A stretch of 64,000 nt of DNA from Rhodospirillaceae bacterium. Its GTDB lineage: Bacteria > Pseudomonadota > Alphaproteobacteria > Rhodospirillales > Casp-alpha2. Within the stretch, counting starts at the first letter, position 1, and the number at the start of each line of letters is the position of its first letter. Positions 57,461-64,000 of the stretch are shown here, one piece after another. A program made the translations under genes and the position numbers. The notes under the pieces were generated by a model. It was given only the letters and a program-made list of their open reading frames with translations. It did no database searches and was not told the origin of the DNA. The stretch is from contig NZRL01000132.1 in assembly GCA_002696205.1 (NCBI GenBank), positions 1 through 64,000 on the forward strand, written 5' to 3'.

Positions 57461-58870
57461 TCAGCAGGCCGTAAGATTGACCGCCAAGCCTCCCTCGGAG
57501 GTTTCCTTGTATTTCGACAGCATGTCCTGGCCGGTCTGGCGCATGGTCTCGATGCAATTGTCGAGCGGCACGAAATGCGTGCCGTCGCCCTTCAACGCCA
57601 GACTGGCCGCGTTGATCGCCTTGACCGCGCCCATGGCGTTGCGTTCGATGCAGGGCACCTGAACCAGCCCGCCGACCGGATCGCAGGTCATGCCCAGGTG
57701 GTGTTCCATGGCGATCTCGGCGGCGTTTTCGATCTGCGCGTTGGTGCCGCCCAGAACGGCGGCCAGGCCCGCCGCCGCCATGGCGCTGGCCGATCCGACC
57801 TCGCCCTGACAGCCGACTTCGGCGCCGGAGATCGAGGCATTGGCCTTGATGATCCCGCCGATCCCGGCGGCGGTCAGCAGGTAGTCGCGGATGCCGTCCA
57901 TCGACGCATCCGGGCAGAAATCCAAGTAATACCGCCCGACCGCCGGCACGATCCCCGCCGCCCCGTTGGTCGGCGCCGTGACGACGCGCCCACCGCCGGC
58001 GTTTTCTTCGTTCACCGCCAGGGCATAGACACTGATCCAATCCATCACCGTATGTTCCAGGCGGAAATTGTTCTGCTTGTCTTTTTGCAGGCCGTCCCAG
58101 ATCTGCTTGGCTCGGCGCTTGACCTGCAAGCCGCCCGGAAGCTCGCCGCCCTGAGTCACGCCGCGTTCGATGCAGGCGTTCATGGCGGCCCAGATCCGGT
58201 CCAGCCCGGCGTCCAGGTCCGCCCGGTCCATGCGGGTTTCTTCGTTGGTCCGCTTCATCGCCGCGATGCCCAGGCCGGACGCTCCACCCATTTCCAGCAT
58301 CTCCGCCGCCGTGGCGAAAGGATAGGGCACCTTATCCGGTTCTTCCGATCCGGCGATGTCGGCCGTTTCCTCGGCGGCCGCGAATTCGTCGTCCGTCGCG
58401 ATGAAGCCGCCGCCGATGGAATAATAGGCCCGTTCCTTGTCTGGCGGGCGAGAGGGATCGCCTTCGCCCATCCAGGCCGCCATGACCATGCCATTGGCGT
58501 GCTGGGGCAGGGCCGGGCCGTAGTCGAAGACGATATCGGCTTCGGGCTCGAAGGCGATCTCCGGCCCGCCGCCCAGCTTCAGCCGGTGGCTTTTGGTCAC
58601 GGCCGCGATCAGGTCCGGCACGGCATCGGGATCGACGCCGTCGGGCGTCTCGCCCAACAGGCCCAGGATCACCGCCTGGTCCGTGGCATGCCCCTTGCCG
58701 GTGAAGGCGAGCGAGCCATACAGCGTCGCCCGCATGCGCGTGACCTGCATCAACGTGCCCTGGCGTTCCATACGCCGCACGAACCGATTGGCCGCCAGCA
58801 TGGGGCCGACCGTATGGCTCGACGACGGGCCGATGCCGATCTTGAAAATGTCGAAGACGCTCAGGAACAT
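57461..58870 (-). CDS. sdaA: L-serine ammonia-lyase
   Basis: [78 protein letters not shown]. Confidence 0.96.
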   Translation of the reverse strand: MFLSVFDIFKIGIGPSSSHTVGPMLAANRFVRRMERQGTLMQVTRMRATLYGSLAFTGKGHATDQAVILGLLGETPDGVDPDAVPDLIAAVTKSHRLKLGGGPEIAFEPEADIVFDYGPALPQHANGMVMAAWMGEGDPSRPPDKERAYYSIGGGFIATDDEFAAAEETADIAGSEEPDKVPYPFATAAEMLEMGGASGLGIAAMKRTNEETRMDRADLDAGLDRIWAAMNACIERGVTQGGELPGGLQVKRRAKQIWDGLQKDKQNNFRLEHTVMDWISVYALAVNEENAGGGRVVTAPTNGAAGIVPAVGRYYLDFCPDASMDGIRDYLLTAAGIGGIIKANASISGAEVGCQGEVGSASAMAAAGLAAVLGGTNAQIENAAEIAMEHHLGMTCDPVGGLVQVPCIERNAMGAVKAINAASLALKGDGTHFVPLDNCIETMRQTGQDMLSKYKETSEGGLAVNLTAC

Positions 58871-58892
58871 TCACTTTCCCCAATGATCGGCC

Positions 58893-59816
58893 CTACGAAG
58901 CCGGCCGCATGCCCGGATTGCGGCCCTCGGCAAGCGCCGCCGCCGCGACGGCGCGGATCGTTTCCGCGACCAGATCGCGGGCCGGTGTCGAAGGTACGGC
59001 ATGGGGTGTACAAAGCGCCACCGTCCGTTTCAGCTTGGCATCGGTAAATGCGGCAACGGTCAGCAGGCCCGCCTCGGCCTCTTCCGCGACGGCGGGCCAG
59101 GACAGGATGGTGTAGCCCATGCCCCGCTGCACGGCTTTCTTCAGGGTGACCAGGGAATCCGCCTGGACCGACAGGTTGGCCGTGACGCCGCGGTCGGCCA
59201 GGGCGCGGTCCAGGACGATGCGCGCACTGTTCGCCTTGCCCGGGACCATCATCGGCAGGCCCGCGACCGTGTCCAACGGCACCGCGTCCCCCAACCCCGC
59301 GCCCGGCGGGCCGATCAGCAGCAGATCTTCTTCCCATAAGGAAATCGCGTCCATGCCCGGCGGCGCCGTTTCCTGGTACAGCACGGCGATATCCAGCTGC
59401 CCCCGCCCGGTCATGTCCGTCAGGTTGGCGCTGTAGCCTTCGACGATCTGCAGATCGATCTGCGGATGAGCGGAGGTCAGCCGTTCGATCAGCGGCAGAC
59501 AAAGGATCGCCGCCGCCCCGTTGGGGAACCCCACGGAAACCGTCCCCGCCAGGCTTTCCTCGGCGGTGCGGACCAGGGCGCGGGCTTCCTCGACCTGGCG
59601 CAGGATCACGCGGGCCTGACGATAGAACTGACGCCCCGCCGCCGTCGGGGTCACGCCCTGGCGCGAGCGGTGCAGCAGGGTCGCCTTCACGTCCTGTTCG
59701 ATGATCGCCAGTTGCTGGCTCAGCGCCGGTTGCGCCAGGCCCAGGTCCTGGGCGGCGCGGGAGATGCTGCCGGCATCGACGATGCGCACGAAATATTCCA
59801 GTCGCCGGGTTTCCAC
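58893..59816 (-). CDS. LysR-family regulator
   Basis: METRRLEYFVRIVDAGSISRAAQDLGLAQPALSQQLAIIEQDVKATLLHRSRQG. Confidence 0.94.
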   Translation of the reverse strand: METRRLEYFVRIVDAGSISRAAQDLGLAQPALSQQLAIIEQDVKATLLHRSRQGVTPTAAGRQFYRQARVILRQVEEARALVRTAEESLAGTVSVGFPNGAAAILCLPLIERLTSAHPQIDLQIVEGYSANLTDMTGRGQLDIAVLYQETAPPGMDAISLWEEDLLLIGPPGAGLGDAVPLDTVAGLPMMVPGKANSARIVLDRALADRGVTANLSVQADSLVTLKKAVQRGMGYTILSWPAVAEEAEAGLLTVAAFTDAKLKRTVALCTPHAVPSTPARDLVAETIRAVAAAALAEGRNPGMRPAS

Positions 59817-59957
59817 GTCCCCTCAATCCCTCTTCCATAAGCAAATCCTATATTTCCATCCCGAGAGACTGTTTTCCAGGATTTCCGGCGGCTGATAGCA
59901 GGAAGGGAACGGGCGCGGTCAACGTCGCCCGGCGCACCACCCGTTCCGGAGGACATC

Positions 59958-60842
59958 ATGCCCCAAGGCCCCCGCCGCACGTTCCTTTTGCTGCCCGGCC
60001 ACGAGCCGCGCAAGACCGCCAAGGCCGCGACCCTGGCCGTCGACGCCGCGATCTTCGACATCGAAGACGGCGTGCCGCCGACCCACAAGCAAGCCGCCCG
60101 CGACGGCATCCGCGAGGCCCTTGCGGCCGTCGATTATGGCGGGCGCGAACGCATGGTGCGGATCAACGGCATCGACACGGATTTGTGGAAGGACGACCTG
60201 GCCGCGTTGGATGGGCTGCCGGTGGAGGGGCTCTACATCCCCAAGGTCGAAAGCGCGGAACAGATCGCCGAGTTGATGGATCATTTGGCAGGAACCGCCA
60301 AGGGCCTTTCCGGGGCGGCGATCTACGCCACCATCGAAACGGCGCTGGGCCTGACCAAGGTCGAGGAGATCGCGGCGGCACAGGGCCTCGCGGGGCTGTT
60401 CTTCGGCTCGGGTGATTACAAGCTGTCGACCGGGATCGAGATTTCCTGGGAAACGCTGCTTTATCCCCGCTCGCGGATCGCCGTGGCGGCGGCGGCCAAC
60501 GGTCTGCAATCGGTCGACGTCGCCTATTTCAAAGACGTGAAGGACGCCGACCTCGCCCGCCAGGACGCCAAGGACGCCCGCGCGCTGGGCTTCACCGGCA
60601 AGGTCGTGTTCCATCCCAATCAGATCGATCCGGTGAACGACGTCTTCACCCCCTCGGCCGATGAAATCGCCCATGCACAGAAGATCCTGGATGCCTACGA
60701 AGCCTCCCAAGGGACGGGACAGGGCGTGTTCATGGTCGACGGTGATTTCGTCGCCGTCGATATCGCCCTGATGGCGGAACAGGTTCTTGCCCGCGCCGGC
60801 CAGATGACCGGCGGCGCGACCGGAGGCCGCGATGATGACTGA
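59958..60842 (+). CDS. HpcH/HpaI aldolase / citrate-lyase beta-like (CitE family)
   Basis: RRTFLLLPGHEPRKTAKAATLAVDAAIFDIEDGVPPTHKQAAR...GFTGKVVFHPNQIDPVNDVFTPS. Confidence 0.93.
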   Translation: MPQGPRRTFLLLPGHEPRKTAKAATLAVDAAIFDIEDGVPPTHKQAARDGIREALAAVDYGGRERMVRINGIDTDLWKDDLAALDGLPVEGLYIPKVESAEQIAELMDHLAGTAKGLSGAAIYATIETALGLTKVEEIAAAQGLAGLFFGSGDYKLSTGIEISWETLLYPRSRIAVAAAANGLQSVDVAYFKDVKDADLARQDAKDARALGFTGKVVFHPNQIDPVNDVFTPSADEIAHAQKILDAYEASQGTGQGVFMVDGDFVAVDIALMAEQVLARAGQMTGGATGGRDDD

Positions 60843-62064
60843 CACCGGAAAGGCCAATCCCCGGGCGGGCATGCCGCTTTCGAACGTGCGGGTGCTCGAC
60901 ATCGCGACCATGGGGGCCGGTCCGCTGGCCGCGACCTTCCTCGCCGATTTCGGGGCCGACGTGATCAAGGTCGAACACCCGGAAAACGGCGACCACATCC
61001 GGGCCTTCGGCATGAAGAAGGACGGCATCTCCCTTTATTGGAAGACGATCAGCCGCAACAAGCGGGCGGTCACCCTGAACCTGAAAAGCGCCGAGGGGCA
61101 GGAGGTCCTGAAGGAACTGGTCAAGACCGCCGACGTGGTGGTCGAGAATTTCCGCCCCGGCACCCTGGAGAAATGGAACATCGGCTACGACGCGTTGGCC
61201 AAGGTTAATCCGGGGCTGGTCATGCTGCGGACGACGGGGTTCGGGCAGAACGGGCCCTATTCGTCGCTCCCCGGCTTCGGCACCCTGGCCGAAGCGATGA
61301 GCGGCTTTGCCTCGATCACCGGCACGCCGGACACCCCGCCCCTGTTGCCGCAACTGGCGCTGGCCGACGGCGTCTGCGGCGCCTTCGGGGCCTACGGCGT
61401 GATGGTCGCCCTGCATGCCCGCGACGCCGATCCGGAAGGCCGCGGCCAGGTCGTGGATGCCAGCATCTGCGAGAGCATGTCGCGGCTGCTGGAAAGCGTC
61501 TATCTGGAATACGATCAGTTGGGCGCGGTGCGCCAACGCCATGGCAACCGCCTGCCCGACGCCGCCCCCAGGGGGGCGTATGAAAGTGCGGAGCCCGGCA
61601 AGTACGTCGCCCTTTCCGGCAGCGCCCAGCCCGTCGCCATGCGCCTGCTGGAGGTCATCGGCGGGCCGGAGCTGGCAGGCGATCCGCGCTTCGCGACCAA
61701 CGCCGACCGGGTCGCCAATATCGAAGACCTGGACAATCTGATCGCCGATTGGATGAAGCGGCATCCCCGCGACGAAGCCATCGAGATTCTGCGCGCCAAC
61801 CATGTCGCCGCCGGGCCAGTCTACGACGTCGCCGATCTGTTCGCCGACCCGCACTACAAGGCGCGCCAGGCCCTGGTTTCCGTCCCCGATCCGGACCTGG
61901 GCAACCTGACGGTGCACAACGTCATGCCGCGCCTGTCCCGGACCGACGGCAAGGTGCTGTTCACCGGGCGCGACAAGGGGGCCGACAATGCCGAAGTCTT
62001 CGGCGATGAAATGGGATTGGATGCCGGGCGCCTGGACGCGCTCCGTAAATCGGGCGCGATTTAA
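60832..62064 (+). CDS. CaiB/BaiF CoA-transferase
   Basis: NVRVLDIATMGAGPLAATFLADFGADVIKVEHPENGDHIR...SRNKRAVTLNLKSAEGQEV. Confidence 0.94.
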   Translation: MMTDTGKANPRAGMPLSNVRVLDIATMGAGPLAATFLADFGADVIKVEHPENGDHIRAFGMKKDGISLYWKTISRNKRAVTLNLKSAEGQEVLKELVKTADVVVENFRPGTLEKWNIGYDALAKVNPGLVMLRTTGFGQNGPYSSLPGFGTLAEAMSGFASITGTPDTPPLLPQLALADGVCGAFGAYGVMVALHARDADPEGRGQVVDASICESMSRLLESVYLEYDQLGAVRQRHGNRLPDAAPRGAYESAEPGKYVALSGSAQPVAMRLLEVIGGPELAGDPRFATNADRVANIEDLDNLIADWMKRHPRDEAIEILRANHVAAGPVYDVADLFADPHYKARQALVSVPDPDLGNLTVHNVMPRLSRTDGKVLFTGRDKGADNAEVFGDEMGLDAGRLDALRKSGAI

Positions 62065-62075
62065 CCGAGCGGCAC

Positions 62076-63143
62076 TCAGAAAATAGCGGAGATCGAGATC
62101 GATCCGAACTGGCTCGGCACCCGCTGGCCCTGGAATTCGCGGGTCCGGTAGATCTGGGTGAAGGAGATGCGCGTCACACCCAGGGTGAATTCGACGCCGC
62201 CCTGGATATCCAGAACGAAGTTGTTCTTTTCCACGCTGCGGCTGTCGCCGAAGGTATTGCCGTCGAGAAAGATGTTGCGCCCGACGGCCCGGCCCTCGAT
62301 CGCGGCGAACAGGTTCCAGCCGAACTCGTTCCGCTTGCGCACGATGGCGGCGGCGGGAAGCGACGGGCGGATGAACGGCGGGCCGTAGGTCAAATCCAGG
62401 TTTTGCCCCAGCCGGACCGAGGCGCCGACGGTGCCCTGGGTCAAAACGTTGCCGACCGCCGCCCCCACGGAGGGCGAAACGTCCAGTTCCAGGAAGTTCC
62501 CGGCACCGATCAATTCGAACCGGCGGCGCGCCTGATAGGACAGAACGATGCCCGGCTCGTTATGCAATTGCTTGCCCCAGCCGCGCGGCAGGCCGACACC
62601 GATCAAAGAATGCCAGCGCCGCTGGGTATAGCCGCCGAGCGACGCCGGGCCGACCATGCCCACGTCCAGCGAGACGTTGCGCAGCACATTGGTCTCGGGC
62701 TTTTCGACGATGGCCCCGACCGTCGCGAACAACCAGCCCGCATAGGGCCGGTCCGTCGGGTCGGGGTCGCTTACGGTTGTGTCCTCGGGCGTGAACATCT
62801 GCTGGCCCAGGGCGACCACGTAGGTCGATTCCCCGTCCATGTCGACGCCGGGCACCATGCCCATCAATTCCTTGAACCAGACCGGCTCCCATTCGTCTTT
62901 GGGCACGAAGGTCAGCTGAATGCCCTGGGTGTAGTACTGGTCGGTGCCGCCGCCGAACAGATCGTTTTCGACCTGCAGGACGAAGGTCCCGGGGCGCTTG
63001 TCGGCGTAATCTTCGACCGGTGTGTTCTGGGCCGTCTCCGTTTCGTCGGACCGGGCGTCGGACAGGGGCGCAAAGGCGAACGCCGCCGCGACGGCGACGG
63101 CGAGAAACCGAGACCCTGATCCTGTTCGAAACGTCATGGCCAT
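62076..63143 (-). CDS. LpxR-like outer-membrane lipid A deacylase family
   Basis: Signal peptide; FVLQVENDLFGGGTDQYYTQGIQLTFVP; TDRPYAGWLFATVG; GLPRGWGKQLHNEPGIVLSYQARRR. Confidence 0.87.
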   Translation of the reverse strand: MAMTFRTGSGSRFLAVAVAAAFAFAPLSDARSDETETAQNTPVEDYADKRPGTFVLQVENDLFGGGTDQYYTQGIQLTFVPKDEWEPVWFKELMGMVPGVDMDGESTYVVALGQQMFTPEDTTVSDPDPTDRPYAGWLFATVGAIVEKPETNVLRNVSLDVGMVGPASLGGYTQRRWHSLIGVGLPRGWGKQLHNEPGIVLSYQARRRFELIGAGNFLELDVSPSVGAAVGNVLTQGTVGASVRLGQNLDLTYGPPFIRPSLPAAAIVRKRNEFGWNLFAAIEGRAVGRNIFLDGNTFGDSRSVEKNNFVLDIQGGVEFTLGVTRISFTQIYRTREFQGQRVPSQFGSISISAIF

Positions 63144-63247
63144 AAGATTAGCAGAGGCTTCATGGCAAACCGAAGGCGGATTGTTAAAAATTCCGATGGC
63201 GGCTCCCGCGGCGTTTCCCTGAACCGGGCGGCGGGCTAGGATGCGCC

Positions 63248-63700
63248 ATGGTCGAGATTTACGTCGATGCCGACGCCTGCCCCGTGAAGGACGAAGTCAT
63301 GCGGGTCGCCGGGCGCCACGGCCTGAAAACCCGCATGGTCACCGACGGCGGCCTGCGCCCGCCCCGCGACCCGATGGTCGAGGTGATCATCGTCGCCCAA
63401 GGTGCGGACGCCGCCGACGACTGGATCGCCGAACACATCACGGGTGCGGACGTCTGCGTGACCAACGATATTCCGCTGGCCGCCCGATGCCTGGAAAAGG
63501 GCGCGGCGGCGATCCGCCCCAACGGCGAGGAATATACCGAAGACGGCATCGGCATGGCCCTGGCGGGCCGCGAATTGATGCAGGGGTTGCGTGAAACCGG
63601 CGAGATCACCGGCGGCCCGCGCCCGTTTTCCAAGGCCGACCGTTCGCGCTTTCTGGACCGGATGGAAACGGTGGTTCAGGCGGCCAAACGGCGCGCCTGA
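63248..63700 (+). CDS. YaiI/YqxD (DUF188) family protein
   Basis: VEIYVDADACPVKDEVMRVAGRHGLKTRMVTDGGLRPPRDPMVEVIIVAQGADAADDWIAEH...VTNDIPLA. Confidence 0.95.
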   Translation: MVEIYVDADACPVKDEVMRVAGRHGLKTRMVTDGGLRPPRDPMVEVIIVAQGADAADDWIAEHITGADVCVTNDIPLAARCLEKGAAAIRPNGEEYTEDGIGMALAGRELMQGLRETGEITGGPRPFSKADRSRFLDRMETVVQAAKRRA

Positions 63701-63719
63701 ACCACAGTCCATTGCTTCT

Positions 63720-64000
63720 TTAGTGCGCGGAGCCAGCCGGCGCCGGCAGGCCGTCGATCATGGCGACCAGGCAAGCCGCCTTGCCGCTGTCGTCGGCGCG
63801 TTTGAGGGCGGCATCCAATTCCTTCGGATCGGTCACGTATTCGCCGTGACAACCAAACCCGGCGGCGGCCAGGTCGTAGCGGGTTTCATCCAACTCGCAT
63901 TCATACGTGCGCTGGGCGCCGTACTCACGCAGCTGGATCTGGTATTCCGCGTTCCACCGGGCGTCATGGGCGATGACGGCGGTGAAGTCGGCGCCGTATC
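63720..64000 (-). CDS. Thiamine-pyrophosphate-dependent enzyme, C-terminal part (5' end outside window)
   Basis: Open to edge; ...HDARWNAEYQIQLREYGAQRTYECELDETRYDLAAAGFGCHGEYVTDPKELDAALKRADDSGKAACLVAMIDGLPAPAGSAH*. Confidence 0.75.
   Translation of the reverse strand, partial: YGADFTAVIAHDARWNAEYQIQLREYGAQRTYECELDETRYDLAAAGFGCHGEYVTDPKELDAALKRADDSGKAACLVAMIDGLPAPAGSAH

Noticed and set aside
1-64000. CRISPR array, prophage, IS element or integrase
   Set aside because: No regularly spaced direct repeats, phage structural genes, transposase or integrase motifs were seen in the ORFs

Overview
GC-rich chromosomal window from an alphaproteobacterium, probably Rhodospirillales-like (inferred from gene content). 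It is densely coded, with about 65 protein genes and two tRNAs. I saw no rRNA, CRISPR array, prophage or classical IS element. Housekeeping blocks: S-formylglutathione hydrolase, greA, carAB, the yqeY-dnaG-rpoD macromolecular synthesis cluster, fabI and sdaA. The rest is catabolic/transport accessory content: two SsuABC/NrtABC-type ABC loci, a Liv-type ABC locus with a PhyH-family dioxygenase, four LysR regulators, three CaiB/BaiF CoA-transferases and a molybdenum-hydroxylase operon. Best candidates for something new: (1) an inositol-phosphate/CDP-inositol locus with a MIPS::nucleotidyltransferase fusion, a DIPPS-like CDP-alcohol phosphatidyltransferase, an atypical metallophosphoesterase and a radical SAM protein; (2) a divergent, tightly coupled catabolic super-cluster at 44308-55698 whose central intergenic region holds two different operator-like palindromes, one matching the FadR/GntR consensus; (3) a recurrent GrdB-like + CaiB gene pair found twice in different gene orders; (4) a ~465 bp GxxExxY cassette bounded by 29-nt inverted repeats inserted between carA and carB; (5) a candidate structured small RNA with an anti-Shine-Dalgarno-like tract next to tRNA-Gly. 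All calls come from reading the sequence and supplied ORFs; no database search was run.
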